NCBI GenBank assembly: GCA_005784505.1
Contig: VCAZ01000003.1
Coordinates: 3,628,510 to 3,692,509, forward strand
Length of the DNA: 64,000 bases
From: Bagarius yarrelli
Taxonomy: Eukaryota; Chordata; Actinopteri; Siluriformes; Sisoridae
Direction of reading: 5' to 3'
Part shown: piece by piece, positions 1 through 10,958 of the stretch
How positions within the stretch are numbered: the first letter of the stretch is position 1
Layout: the number at the start of each line of letters is the position of its first letter
Notes under the pieces: generated by a model
What the model saw: the letters and a program-made list of their open reading frames with translations, nothing else
What the model was told of the DNA's origin: nothing
The model's database searches: none
Made by a program: the position numbers and the translations under genes

Positions 1-511
1 AGTGTGTTAGCAGTTCCTGCAAGATGAAGGCATTGATGCTATGGACTGGCCCGCCCGTTCCCCAGACCTGAATCCAATTGAGCACATCTGGGACATCATG
101 TCTCGCTCCATCCACCAACGCCACGTTGCACCACAGACTGTCCAGGAGTTGGCGGATGCTTTATCCCAGGTCTGGGAAGAGATCCCTCAGGAGACCATCC
201 GCCACCTCATCAGGAGCATGCCCAGGCGTTGTAGGGAGGTCATACAGGCACGTGGAGGCCACATACACTACTGAGCCTTATTACATCAAAGTTGGATCAG
301 CCTGTAGTGTGTTTTTCCACTTCAATTTTGAGTGTGACTCCAAATCCAGACCTCCATGGGTTAATAAATTTGATTTTCATTGATAATTTTTGTGTGATTT
401 TGTTGTCAGCACATTCAACTATGTAAAGAACAAAGTATTTAATAAGAATATTTCATTCATTCAGATCTAGGATGTGTTATTTTACTGTTCCCTTTATTTT
501 TTTGAGCAGTG
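1..511 (+). mobile_element. Tc1-like DNA transposon, 3' part (family A)
   Basis: This is the 3' portion of a Tc1/mariner-type cut-and-paste transposon running off the left window edge. It holds the C-terminal end of the transposase, an AT-rich 3' untranslated stretch and a terminal inverted repeat at about 485-511 ending in TTTTTGAGCAGTG, followed by the TA dinucleotide expected of the target duplication. The partner terminus and most of the transposase lie outside the window. The terminal sequence resembles a common fish Tc1 family from memory; the exact family name was not verified. Confidence 0.9.
2..274 (+). pseudogene. Tc1-like transposase, C-terminal fragment
   Basis: The frame encodes the end of a DDE transposase that cuts and rejoins element ends. 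The hallmark SPDLNPIE block is present, its glutamate (codon 80-82) being the third catalytic residue of the DD34E triad. The following region includes a typical SMPRRCREVIQARGG C-terminus and a natural stop at 272-274. Reading upstream in the same frame, an in-frame TAG at 8-10 sits where related proteins have glutamine, so the copy is dead even allowing for the missing 5' part. The methionine at 41 is internal and not a real start. Confidence 0.88.
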
Positions 512-1025
512 TATATTAATTAAATTTAAAAAGTTGAACAAATCTAATATTAAATTTTTAGTGTTATAAAATAGAAAAATTAAAAAATGTTTTGCCTTTG
601 CTTTTCCTCTATTTTTCTATCCATCCATCTATCTGTCTTAATCTAACCAATCTAGCTATTATCTACAAGCCTTAATAATCAAACGATTAATCAAAGCAAA
701 TTACACAGTGCATATTTTAATCTTTGTAACTGATTAAGCCTATTAGTTATTTAGCATTTTTGCATCCCACTATAATGCAATTTCTATACGACTTTCCCCA
801 ATTACTCTTACTAGATTTTGCAGAAAGAATAAATTGCATCTTATTCCACATTAAATTTAACTATTCCTTTAATTACTATTAAATATTAGATTTTGGAGCA
901 TGGCCTTGTTTTTTTTCCCTACATATTTAGCCCTAATAGCTTAATGAAGATCAGGTACTCCAGACTCCAACCTAGGCAAACCAAGGTATAAAAGTATTTG
1001 TATATATACACACACAATATGCATT
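512..1025. other. AT-rich spacer without recognised features
   Basis: A very AT-rich tract with short homopolymers and a degenerate CCAT-type stretch near 625-640. No coding potential or recognised repeat family is seen. Confidence 0.5.
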
Positions 1026-1361
1026 TCGGAAAAGTTGGAACATTTTTAAAATAAAAATAATAAAAAGAAAACTAAAAGACTTCAAAATTTCATGCGTCAA
1101 TATTTTATTTACAATAAAACATAGATAACATAACAAATTTTATATGTACAACATAAGCTTTTTTTTTTTATTTGATGCCTGTTACAGGTCTCTATTCGTT
1201 TAATTATGCTTCAAATGTTCTTTATAGGTAAAACATCTGGAATGCAGGCAGACCAATTCATCAGCTGGACTTTTCTAATATGACGCCATGCTGTTGTAAT
1301 AGCTGCAGAAATACACAAGGTTTTCCCTGAAATAGACATCATCTGAAAGAGAGCATTTGTT

Positions 1362-1741
1362 GTGCTTAAGAATCAGAATCAGAATTCGATTTTATTCGCC
1401 CAGTATGTGTAGACATACAAGGAATTTGTTGTGGTTTTTAGAGTACTTGGTTCATGCAACATACATTTATACATAAATACATACATGCATACAAACATAT
1501 ATACCTACATATAAGACAAATTGTGATTAGGAGCAGAATTATGTACCGGTTGTGCCTTGTTCATCATACAGTTGTTTAAATAAATGAAGAGATAATTTAC
1601 TATAAAAATCTGTTTTAGCTGTTTATAATAGATGGCATGTAAGAAAAAACTGTTTTTATGTCTAGATGTTCTAGTGCATAGGGATCTGTAGCGTCTGCCT
1701 GAGGGGAGAAGTGTAAACAGATTGTGTCCGTGGTGAGAAAG
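1362..1741 (-). mobile_element. Retroposon fragment inside the family B Tc1 element
   Basis: The tract begins with AGAATCAGAATCAGAATTCG followed by TTTTATTCGCCCAGTATGTG-like sequence, and ends in GTAGCGTCTGCCTGAGGGGA and downstream bases. This resembles the 3' end of a widespread fish non-LTR retroposon, read antisense. It sits exactly where the interior of the Tc1 element is missing, so it is either an insertion followed by deletion or an insertion into an already shortened copy. The retroposon class was not established. Confidence 0.5.
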
Positions 1742-1771
1742 CCGGTGGCGCGGCGGATTGTGTATACAGAC

Positions 1772-2052
1772 AGTGGTTTCTGGAAGTAAAGACAATAAGA
1801 GAATCATGCCAGCAAGTGATACAGTGTCATATGGGAACCCGAAGAGCACGGGCATCCAACAAAGTTCTTTGGCCTTGTCCCTTACACATAGAGATTTCTC
1901 TGGTTTCATTAAAACTTTTGATGATGAGGTTATGCGCTGTAAATGATGAGATTTGCAAAGTCTTTTGCAATCTGACATAGAGAAACTTTGTTTTTAAAGT
2001 ACTCCACAATCTTTTTACGCACTCTTTCACGGATTGGAAAGCCTCTGCCCAT
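1772..2052 (-). pseudogene. Tc1-like transposase, N-terminal helix-turn-helix fragment
   Basis: Reading the minus strand from an ATG at 2050-2052 gives MGRGFPIRERV, a typical start for this family. A shifted frame then supplies the paired-like DNA-binding region (LQISSFTAHNLIIKSFNETR) followed by KGQGQRTLLDARALR. These are the family's terminal-repeat-binding helices. At least one frameshift, around 1970-2030, separates the start from the helix-turn-helix, and the catalytic domain is lost. It cannot make a working transposase. Confidence 0.75.
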
Positions 2053-2332
2053 CTTTACTTCTGAGACACTCTTCCTCTTCAAGACATCCCTTTTATAGCT
2101 GATCATGTTAGAGACCTGATGTCAATTAACTTCATTAGTTGCTAAATGTTCTCCCAGCTGTATCTTGTATTCTGAGCCCTTTGTTTTTCCTGTGACTTAT
2201 AGCAGCCACCAAATTAAAAATGATTTAAATATTTATCTTTGTTCTATTTTGAATAAGATATGAGCGTATGTGACTTGGAAGTTTTGTACTTTTTATTTTA
2301 TTCACATTTAAAAAAATGTTCCAGCTTTTCTG

Positions 2333-4146
2333 TAAATCTGTCACTTTTTGACATTCAGTGTAAAAAAAACCCTGTTATGTTTGATAACCAAGAAAACAAT
2401 TAAAATATTAACATTTATTCAAAGTAATACATGGCTGTTTTTCCTCCACTGTGTTATACTCTAGATTACATCCCTTTTTCTTTACTCTCCCTCTCTGACC
2501 ATTGATGCAGGATAGCCTGCTAATCAGCGCTTCACTTAATCGTTAAAGCTTACTGTGTACTCACAGTCAAACGTCAGTAATCACGAGCTGTGTTGCGAGG
2601 CAACAGGTGTTATCACTTTGTGCAATGGGTTGGTGCCTTTAGTTTTAATTTTAATTTTAGCTGATTTGTTATGGCAAAATCACAATTTTTAAGTCGATCA
2701 TGATATACATAGAAAGACAAATAACAAATAACATACCTCTGGAAACTAAACTCCTAACCAAAATTTTGCAAGATACATTAAAAAAATTAATTAGTTATAG
2801 TAACTAGTTTCTGAGAAGGAGTAATTATAAAATGTTCAAATATGCCAAATCACTTGGATGCCCCAGTATTAAATACTGGGGCATTAAAGTAATAAATTAA
2901 TTACTAAATAGAATGGATATCCAATCATGAAAATCCAGGTGTAAATGCCACTTCGAGGCAGATACAAAATCAGGTCTTCCAAACGACTTTAGGAGGTGGT
3001 CTGGGACCCATTTCAGATTAAACTGGACAAATCTAAATACATCCATCTGTTCTTACCACATACGTCAGCGCTTGTCTCCTCCCACAGAGAAGTATGTTGC
3101 TTACATTAGTATGCTCGTTGACCGGTATAGCCCAGCGATGTTAAGTGTACATTGATTTGCAGGGTCATGCAACTATATTCAAAGCCAGTACTATATTTTT
3201 TCACCGGTGTTAAGTTCAAGCTCTTATCCACATATCTTACTGGGTCTTAAAGTTTAATACTGGCAAAAAAAGGCTGCACATACTGTTATAATCACTGTTT
3301 TTTAGTACATAAACATTGTTGCAGACTTTCTTGTTATTTTTTACATTTGCAAACCCAAAGAGAGCAAAATAACAGTGGATGCCATTTCAGGTCAGCAGAA
3401 ATATTAGAATTTTGCACAGGAATAGAAGATCAGATTTATATTCGTTTCACCATGGCGCATTTATGTGGCCTAACGGAACCATTTTGTCAAATCAGATAGC
3501 TATCCAATCAGAAAAAACACACGGCATGACCAGGCAAGCCCAGAGACACCAATCAATTTCAATATATTATTGTGAATATCATTATTATAGCACAACAATA
3601 AAACACAATACATGGTTCAGAACTTTTAATATTTAAATTTTATTTATTTATATTGATTTTATAATTATATAATAATTATTTGTTAGATTCACTACCAACA
3701 GTTCAGTAAATTCAACATAACGTTCCATCACGAAATTATGGCTAAACGGTAGGAAGAAGTTAATTTAAAATGCAGGGAATTTAACCAAAGCAAAACAAGT
3801 GATTTTTTTTTTAGTTAAAATTTTTTTTGTTGATAGTGTTCTTAAAAAAGAATGCTTATTCGTCCATACAGTCCTTAAGAAATACACTAATCTGGAGTTT
3901 CACTGGTCTATAATACCAATAAAACTATAATATCAGGAGTCTCACTGGTCTATGTCATTTCCTGCTACAGACCTACATGCCTCCATTTAAGATGTGTTCC
4001 TTACAGAAAAAAAAGTTTTGGAACCCCTGCATTTAGATTATGCAGAAAAGTATGTGAAGCTCTTAATCACATACTAATGTCATTATTGGAATCAATTATT
4101 TCAATGATTGTATTAGCTGTGTACATAATGGAATGAATACACAAAT
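2333..4146. other. AT-rich non-coding stretch
   Basis: No coding exon or recognised repeat family is seen here apart from the hairpin annotated separately at 2858-2884. The one longer open frame (3379-3636) has low-complexity composition and no domain I recognise. Confidence 0.5.
2858..2884. repeat. Perfect 27-nt inverted repeat (hairpin)
   Basis: Arms ATGCCCCAGTATT and AATACTGGGGCAT pair perfectly over 13 bases around a single central A. The arms are GC-rich at their bases in an otherwise AT-rich neighbourhood, so the hairpin or cruciform would be stable. No adjacent gene explains it. Confidence 0.9.
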
Positions 4147-4354
4147 CAATTAGGGAAAACAATCAACTAAACAAGCAACACACAACAAGGGAACAATCGA
4201 CCAATGACAAGACAGGACGACTCACATGATATACAAAAGACAGCATAAAAAACATAGAGCACATGGTCCAAACCACAGGAGCAGAAGGTCTCACAGTTGC
4301 CCTCCAGTGGACCGAGAGGGCAACGCAACTGGCAAGCCTGACTGAGTCCTGACA
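4147..4354 (-). mobile_element. LTR fragment (same family as the 39.2 kb solo LTR)
   Basis: On the minus strand the fragment begins TGTCAGGACTCAGTCAGGCT, closely matching the start of the solo LTR at 39243. It continues with similar internal words including TTAGTTGATTGTTTTCCCT. The promoter-distal end is missing or diverged beyond recognition. No internal retrotransposon coding sequence is attached, so it is a truncated solo LTR. Confidence 0.7.
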
Positions 4355-5107
4355 CATACAATCTTAGTTACCTGCTGTTCAGAACATTGTTCTGTCCAAG
4401 TGTTATATAGCCCAATCAAAAAAGGTTTTAAAGGACACCCAGAAATAAAACCACAGTGTGGGAGTTCATAGGGGGTGGGGGAGGTTTGTAGCCACATTGA
4501 CTGTTTGCAGATGAAAGAAATTTAGCACTGATGCTGCTCTTTATGGGAGCACATAGATAGACAGACAGACAGACAGACAGATAGATAGATAGATTTAGGA
4601 GCTACAAAATGAGGCCATCAGTGGTAATAAAAGGGTGAATTGTATTAGCGATTCCCAAAATAACATCTTATTAAGGTGGCATCACAAGCCACCTGAAAGG
4701 CTTAATTCCACCTTGACATCAATTAAATACATCTCTGGACCAGTACTGAAGAAGGAAACACACTTCTACGAAACGTTTTTCCAAAATAACAATATGAACT
4801 TGCATTCATAGGAATTGTCACTGTACATGGTTACCTGTCCTTGCTAAGCTCACAGGACCTTCGATACAGTGAGGTGTAAACCCAGATATCCATTAACTAT
4901 CAAAGATTTATTCAATTTTCCTGCATATCCCAGCAGCACATGCAGTGCTGCTCTAACAGCAGGTAGAATAGGTAGAACACCAGGTAGAATAGTAGGGCTA
5001 AATTGTTTGTTGATGGGAAAAACAGAATACACTGTATTAAATTCTACTGTATATGCCTAACATGATCATCACTGGTTCTCTCCATGACAAAAATGAATTA
5101 AATAGAT
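4355..5107. other. Spacer with a tetranucleotide microsatellite
   Basis: Apart from the GATA/GACA array annotated separately, nothing is recognised. Two open frames on opposite strands at 4850-5060 overlap and have no domain resemblance. Confidence 0.45.
4555..4594. repeat. (GATA/GACA)n microsatellite
   Basis: A run of about ten tetranucleotide units: one GATA, about five GACA, then GATA repeats to the end. Confidence 0.97.
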
Positions 5108-5150
5108 TAGATTTATATATAGATTAGATTTATATATACATATACACACA

Positions 5151-5213
<63 letters not shown>

Positions 5214-5233
5214 TATATACATATATTATATAT
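5108..5233. repeat. (AT)n microsatellite with TATATA/CACA flanks
   Basis: An uninterrupted AT dinucleotide array of about 55 bases (roughly 5154-5210) is flanked by degenerate TATA and ACAC runs. Such arrays are prone to length polymorphism and assembly error. Confidence 0.97.
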
Positions 5234-5235
5234 AG

Positions 5236-5318
5236 CATATACACAGTATATATACAGGTATATCAGTACCATATACACAGTATATATACAGGTATATCAG
5301 TACCATATGCACAGTATT
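5236..5318. repeat. 34-bp minisatellite, about 2.4 copies
   Basis: The unit begins CATATACACAGTATATATAC and recurs at exact 34-bp spacing starting at 5236, 5270 and 5304. The first two copies are identical; the third diverges after about 8 bases and is partial. It directly abuts the AT microsatellite and probably arose from it by slippage and duplication. Confidence 0.92.
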
Positions 5319-5589
5319 GCCAAGAGTTAATAGACGAATTACCAGCACATCCGAAGCACTTTTCTAAACATATTCTCTTAGCAAAACTAGTAGACACAAA
5401 TAATGTTCCAGCATTAAAATGCCCCTGTGCACAAAGCCCATGAGCTCTATGAATGCATGGTGTGTTATAGTTAGTCTTATGGCACACCTTTGCAATAGAC
5501 TAGAAAGCACGCTATACTGTGAGTACTAAGTATTGTAGATGTTATTATAGAAGTCAGAAGAAGATTAAATCTGGAATAGGATGTTCAAA

Positions 5590-5985
5590 ATGCATGTATG
5601 CTCTGCATACCTAAGTAAGTATGTACTGCCTGACTGTTTAAAAGTATGTTTTTATAGTATGGTTAAGGGTAGTATGAATGAAATTTGGACATACTACAGC
5701 TGCCTGTGGCATACGCCTTCACAGCAATGCAGATTTCAAGTAGTTTAATATTATTATTATATATTATTATATTTATATTATATAATATGATATTTAACTA
5801 GTGCAATTTGTGCACCTAAAGCTACTTAAATCACTTGAAATGTGCCTGGTTGCCTCCTTCCACTTCTGCATATGATGAGTCGTTTCTTCGTGGCCTAATA
5901 AAGTGTACACTGTATGCATACTTCAAATCCAGGCAGAAGTAGTAGTTCATTCGGGAACTTTCTACACACTGTAATTTGCATACCC
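5590..5985. mobile_element. Degenerate MITE-like DNA element
   Basis: The left part contains AAGTATGTACTGCCTGACTG and AGTATGAATGAAATTTGGAC; the right part contains AAGTAGTAGTTCATTCGGGA and CTACACACTGTAATTTGCAT. From memory these words occur together in short non-autonomous DNA transposons of fish. I could not define terminal repeats or a target duplication, so the boundaries are approximate and the superfamily is unknown. Confidence 0.4.
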
Positions 5986-6364
5986 TGCTTAATTGCTAAT
6001 AATTTTTGCTGCCTGCCCCAAAATTTTTTTCTGTATTACGTCTTAGATTTATACTGCTGTTCAGAAGGGCCGGACCAAATGTGGAGGTAAGCTGTAGTTT
6101 GGGACCCCTGGTCTAAACTGTATGTTTAAACTTTTTACTTTTTCTACACTGAATTTATATTTATTGAACCATGCAGGACAGGTACTGGTTTATTAATCTG
6201 CATTTTCTATTATCATTCCCAAGGGGTGCAATGTATGAAAAAGATTTTTCCAGAAATGTAATATAAGTATCTGTGTAGTAAGTAGCATGTGTAGCAATAG
6301 ATGGATTATACACATATATTTTCCTTCCTTTTGGGGGTATTTTGATAATTATTGTCATAATCCA

Positions 6365-6718
6365 TCTTTCCATCCATCCATCCATCCATCCATCCATCCA
6401 TCCATCTACGGTCTGTCCCAGCTGTCATTGGGCAAAAGGCAGGGGTACACCCTGGACAGGTCACCAGTCCATCACAGGACCACATACAGACAAACGACCA
6501 CACACACCCACACTCAATCCTATGGGTAATTTAGAATCACTAATCAACCAAACATACATGTTTTTAGACTGTGGGAGGAAACCAGAGTACCCAGAGTAAA
6601 CCAACACAAGCATGGGAAAAACAAGCCACACAGAAAGGCCCCTGCTGGGGATACAAACCTGACCCCTTCTTGCTGTGAGGCAACAGTGCTAAACACTTAG
6701 CCACTATGCTGCCTATTT
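6365..6718 (-). mobile_element. tRNA-derived SINE, DANA/Mermaid-like, full length
   Basis: Read on the minus strand, the tRNA-like head comes first (GCATAGTGGCTAAGTGTTTA resembles an A box; GGTCAGGTTTGTATCC a decayed B box). A core with TTTCCTCCCACAGTCTAAAA follows, then a body ending in a (GGAT)n tail at 6365-6408. RNA polymerase III would transcribe an active copy, with LINE machinery supplying reverse transcription. The B box has lost its TTCGA core, so this copy is likely silent. Relatives are at 10.6, 17.9, 20.6, 26.1 and 36.2 kb. Confidence 0.82.
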
Positions 6719-8405
6719 ATGATCATTGATCAAATGACATTAGAAAGTTACACCTGTTTTAAACATTAAAAAAAAATCTGCTGAGAAATGCAAATTTAAA
6801 CACAGGTGCCATGACTCTTAAAACCTAATGTAAATGTATCTTTTTTTTTTTTTAGTTTAATGGTTAGTGTCAAGATAAATGATTCCTGAAAAAGTAAGCT
6901 TGCACATTAGAAATTTCTGGATTCAATATATTTTTAAAACAGCTAATGAGAAATGTATGTGTTAATTCTATAACCCCACAGTCTTGTTGCGGAGGTAATT
7001 GATTAGTTTTTTTCTGGTTGGGTTGAAGCTCTTGTTAGTGTTGCATAGCAGGTGGTTAAGAAAGATATAGTAGGATCATTATCTACACCAAGGAGACATG
7101 GTCTACTGTGTGAGAATAGTGCTGACTTCAGCAGGAGACCTACAGGGACTATACTATGAAAAATACATTAAACATCATCTTCCACTATGATCATGCCATA
7201 GTACAATGTTAGACATAGCTATTAAGCAAGTGCAAGCTTCTTTAAAGAGAGATATAGGTGTAACTATATATAAAACCAAACTGGTTTTAATTTTCCATTT
7301 CACCACCTGAAGCCTTTTTTTCTCATTTTGTTAGCAGTGTGTTTCATATTAAATGCATTTTCTTGTGCTAGAGGACCTCCTGAATAAAGACATCCAGAGT
7401 AAATCTACCTAAAGGCAAAGCAAAAATGATCAGTGGTGCAACAGATAAGCAACAGCGGGTAGTGAAGCCAGCTGTGCACACACTCCTGCCACCATAGAGG
7501 TCTTTTCACATTGTGTGAATCTTGGGGCTGTCAGAGTGGGTGGATGGCAATGGCTGTTTTGTTTTTCTTAAGCGTGACTGAAAGAAACCTAGACAGATTC
7601 AGAGCAGCACCCGCTGGGCTTCGGTGCCCGTCGCTAACATCTTACCTGCCATAGCTCTTCCCTCTGGGCATATCTGCTGACATATGTTTACATCCTCCTA
7701 TTATAATCCTGCTTAATATTAAAGACGATACACCTGCTCCATTTGAATAAGTGGCATTCTTTCTGACAAAACGTAAGGACACTTTAAACTGATTTATTCA
7801 CTACACATTCTAGGGTGTGCTTAACATAATGTGGATTCTAAATCATATTTCCTCTGCGGTGCAGTGTCCATTTATAAGTTTGAATATTTATCAAGATACA
7901 TAAATGTGTTCACACCTAATACATCAAGTGTTTCTGAATTATTAATGCATTATACGCTGCATAGAAATGGGCCATTTTTCTATCTTTCCAATACAGGCTG
8001 CCATTGATTACATTTTGGTGAACTTTTTGCAGCAATTGCAAACTGAAAGCTATTCCCTGGATAATTCAAAACCGGATCATGCCAGAACTGGAGAGCCTCA
8101 TCAGCTGCCGTATTTGACAGATGGCTCACACAGGTTTCGCGTATGAAAGAAAGTCATCATTTTACTTTTTTCAATATCTCTGAAATTGGCTCTCTAAAAT
8201 TGTCTGGTTTTTTTTGGTTTTTTTTGTAGAGTCACTCACCAAGCACTTTATTAGAAACATCTGCAGACTTGCTCGTTTACACAATTATCCAATCAGCCAA
8301 TAATGTAGTGGAAGTGCAATGCATAAAGAGGGATATCTCTATACCACCTTGGTGCTTTGATGTTGAAACAAGATTTGCTAGAATGAATATAAATATACTC
8401 CTTTG

Positions 8406-8407
<2 letters not shown>
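6719..8407. other. Repeat-poor non-coding stretch
   Basis: No repeat family, coding exon or RNA gene is recognised. Base composition is more balanced than elsewhere (for example 7440-7680 and 8030-8140), which could mark conserved non-coding DNA, but only comparison with other species could show this. Confidence 0.45.

Positions 8408-8440
<33 letters not shown>
8408..8440. repeat. (GA)n microsatellite
   Basis: About 16 uninterrupted GA dinucleotides. They produce artefactual RERERE/SLSLSL open frames on the two strands. Confidence 0.97.
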
Positions 8441-8441
<1 letters not shown>

Positions 8442-10446
8442 AGCAGAAAACAACTGCAATTCAGTGAATGTGGGGGTGTGCAGCCTGTCAACAATGCTAT
8501 ATTTCAGCATGTATCTTCTGTTTTTGTTTCTGCTGCCATAATCTCACAGGTTTTTAAAACAAAGGGTGACTTACTTAGTGAAGTCACTCCCGAATGTCTG
8601 TTTAGCAGCTGAAACATTGATGTTTCTCTGTTCCTGTGGTGATTTAATGCATACTGTATGCTATTTCAAAAAGAGTTGCAGAGTTTTTTTGGTTTTTTTT
8701 GCTGGCCCTGAGCTGCCCTGAATAATCTCCTCCCACCAGGCAACAGTCTGCTTTTTTATATGCAGCTAGCCACCTGCACCATATGTTGGTTCCTTGAAGG
8801 GCTGATATGTGTTCATGAAGAAGCCAGAGAGTGATGAACAGAAAAGGATGATAAAGAATAAAAATAACAATAAAAGAGAAAAAAGGCATCTTAGGAAAGT
8901 GAAAGAAATCTGTGGCTGCTAAATGGAAGAGAGGCCGAATCAAATGAGGGAAAAGCATTGAGAGGTGCAGTGACTCACAAATGACTTTGCCAAGACAGAA
9001 CAAACAAGTCTCTCTCTCTCGCCCACATCAGAGGCCTCTAGTTCCTCACTCCACATGCCTTATTTAAAATGAAGCTAATAGCAGAAACTCAGACGAACCC
9101 AATGTTTGTGCAGTTAGGAGGGTTGATTCTGCAAATGCTTGTTTGTCTGCCCTCTGCTCTCCCTGATGAGGCAAAGATATGGGTTATTTCGTCAAGGAAC
9201 CACCAGGTTCCTGAGGAGGAATATGAGTGAAAGCAAACACTCGACCTTTATTTGCCTATAATGAGATTGTTATGCTTGGCGCAACTTTTTCTACAGGGAA
9301 AAAAATGAGCAGTTTATATTTATTATATTTATTTATTCAAAATTTTCTTTATCCTTCATTTTAATTCAATTTCAAATATTTTTTGAGAACTAATGAAAGC
9401 ACATGCTATTTAAAATCATTTTTCAAAGGAAAAAGACAAATCTGCATGAATTTCTTTATGATACATTTTCTTAACCTGTGTATTCCTCAGTCAGACTTGT
9501 TTCAAGGCTACTTTTCGGGCAAATCATTAAGCAGGATAAATGTAAGTTTAACTATTATGGATAAACAAGTTGAGTTTGATTTTAGGAGTCGAGGCTACTT
9601 TTCAGGTGCATAAATCCACACTCAAATACCATTAGCATGTGCACACAGATTTCAGAAGGCTACCCGAGCATCTCCATCTGTCTTTTTCAGCTTTATTGTG
9701 GCAGTGAATAAGATGTGCTGCAGGTGTGTAGTGTTAACATAGTGGTTCATATGGGACTAAAAGATGAAAAGCATGGTTAAGATTTATCAGCATGGGCATG
9801 CTCATGCTGAAATGAACTTTAACAACATAAGCAATAACTGTGTAGTTTAAAAACATGATTAATATTTCATTCTAGAAATATTTGTTCTATTACTTTATTA
9901 ATTAAATATGAATATTTTATTAATTAAATACTTAAAATTGTACTGTAATATAACATAAAATCTAAAATTTAACCGTATCTGTTTCACACTGCATCAAATC
10001 TGCAAGCTTTCCCTGGAGAATAAAAATCCATCTACTTCCCTTTTGGCAGAAAGATGTATGTGCTTACTCTCTGTAAAGAGTGGTAACAGCATGAGCGCTT
10101 TTTACAAGGCCTTATGTATTAGCATTCTGCAAGAGACGGTACGCATACACAAGCATTTGGCAGAACAATAACCACAAAGTTTGGACTGAGACAGGTTTTC
10201 GCTTTGACAACACAAAAGATCCTTTGTCCTCCTCTACATGACCTGGAAATTGAAACACAAAAGAGGATTTTTGCATCATGTCAATAGTACATATACTGAT
10301 GTTTTGTGCTGAATACATTCTGAGGAAAACTCAAACTCTTACATAGACATAAACTCATCAAACAGATACCCATGATGCACAGGTGTTATTATTACTGACA
10401 GAGATGAGAGCTAAGCCATCACTTCCATCAAGAAAACATGAAAAAT
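8441..10446. other. Repeat-poor non-coding stretch
   Basis: Two kilobases without a recognised transposon or gene. Open frames at 8644-9003 (minus) and 9383-9613 (plus) are low-complexity and without known domains. The segment 9020-9240 is comparatively GC-balanced. Confidence 0.45.
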
Positions 10447-10577
10447 TTTGGCAGGTGCTTTTATTCAGAGTGATCTACATTTTATCTGATTTATCCAACA
10501 TCTTAGTTGAAGATCAAGGGCCTTGCTCAGGGGTCACCAGGCCAACTAGCCAGTACCTTAACCACTAAGCCACCACT
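10447..10577 (-). mobile_element. tRNA-derived SINE (family 2), degenerate
   Basis: This is antisense to the family best seen at 37664. GGCAGGTGCTTTTATTCAGA matches its GGCAGACGCCCTTATCCAGA tail motif, AAGGGCCTTGCTCAGGGGTC the central motif, and CCTTAACCACTAAGCCACCA the reverse of the A-box head. Confidence 0.75.
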
Positions 10578-10584
10578 TCAAGTC

Positions 10585-10800
10585 CATCTATCCATTCTTA
10601 ATTAGAGTCACGGGATCTGGTGAAGCCTATTGCAGCTGTCAACGGGCAAATGGCAAGGGACAGGTTGCCAGTCCATCACAGGGCCGCATACAGACAAACC
10701 AAAAACCCATACACTTACTTCTATGGGCATTTTAAAAATCACTAATCAACCTAACATATGTTTTGGGAGGAAACCGAAGTACTTGGAGTAAACCCAAGCT
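10585..10800 (-). mobile_element. DANA/Mermaid-like SINE, 3' part
   Basis: Minus-strand copy that retains a short CCATCTATCC tail, the CCAGTCCATCACAGGGCC motif, and the GGGAGGAAACCG core. The tRNA head is missing, so it is a 5'-truncated retroposition product. Confidence 0.75.
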
Positions 10801-10807
10801 TCCCACC

Positions 10808-10916
10808 ACTTCAAGTCAAGTCAAGAGTTTTTTAGTCTTTTTAACCATATATAGCAGATGATGTACACAGTGAAATGAAACATGTTTTCCAGGACCATGG
10901 TACTACATAGAACAAA
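10808..10916 (-). mobile_element. LINE 3'-end fragment
   Basis: Antisense copy of a non-LTR retrotransposon tail. CAAGTCAAGTCAAG lies at its left edge, followed by an antisense CAGTGAAATGAAAC block, then CCAGGACCATGGTACTACAT. It is the reverse complement of the sequence at 45045-45147, which shows the sense order ending in GAAATGACAATAAAG. Only the last ~110 bp were inserted, consistent with 5' truncation. Confidence 0.7.
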
Positions 10917-10917
10917 T

Positions 10918-10958
10918 ATTATTATAATTATTATTATTAGTAGTAGTAGTAGTAATTA
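10918..10958. repeat. (ATT)n/(AGT)n trinucleotide repeat
   Basis: ATT units grade into AGT units and an AT-rich tract follows. Confidence 0.9.

Larger units (their letters stand above)
1026..2332 (-). mobile_element. Tc1/mariner-like element (family B), interrupted
   Basis: Inverted termini are visible: TCGGAAAAGTTGGAACATTT at 1026 pairs with a mismatch-containing AAATGTTCCAGCTTTTCTG ending near 2332, both followed inward by TTTATTTTA/TAAAATAAA-type sequence. Between them lie antisense blocks of a transposase gene: C-terminal part about 1185-1360, N-terminal part about 1772-2052. The middle is missing or replaced by an unrelated retroposon fragment. Two further relatives of this family occur at 38.8 and 41.1 kb. 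The element is inactive: interrupted, frameshifted and internally deleted. Confidence 0.82.

Noticed and set aside
4147..4361. Two overlapping cysteine-rich antisense open frames
   Set aside because: Both fall in a non-coding LTR fragment related to the solo LTR at 39.2 kb.
6161..6599. Open frames rich in MDGW or SIHP repeats
   Set aside because: These are translations of the (CCAT)n tail of a SINE on either strand.
8269..8612. Open frames with RERERE or SLSLSL runs
   Set aside because: They translate a (GA)n microsatellite; no conserved flanking protein sequence.
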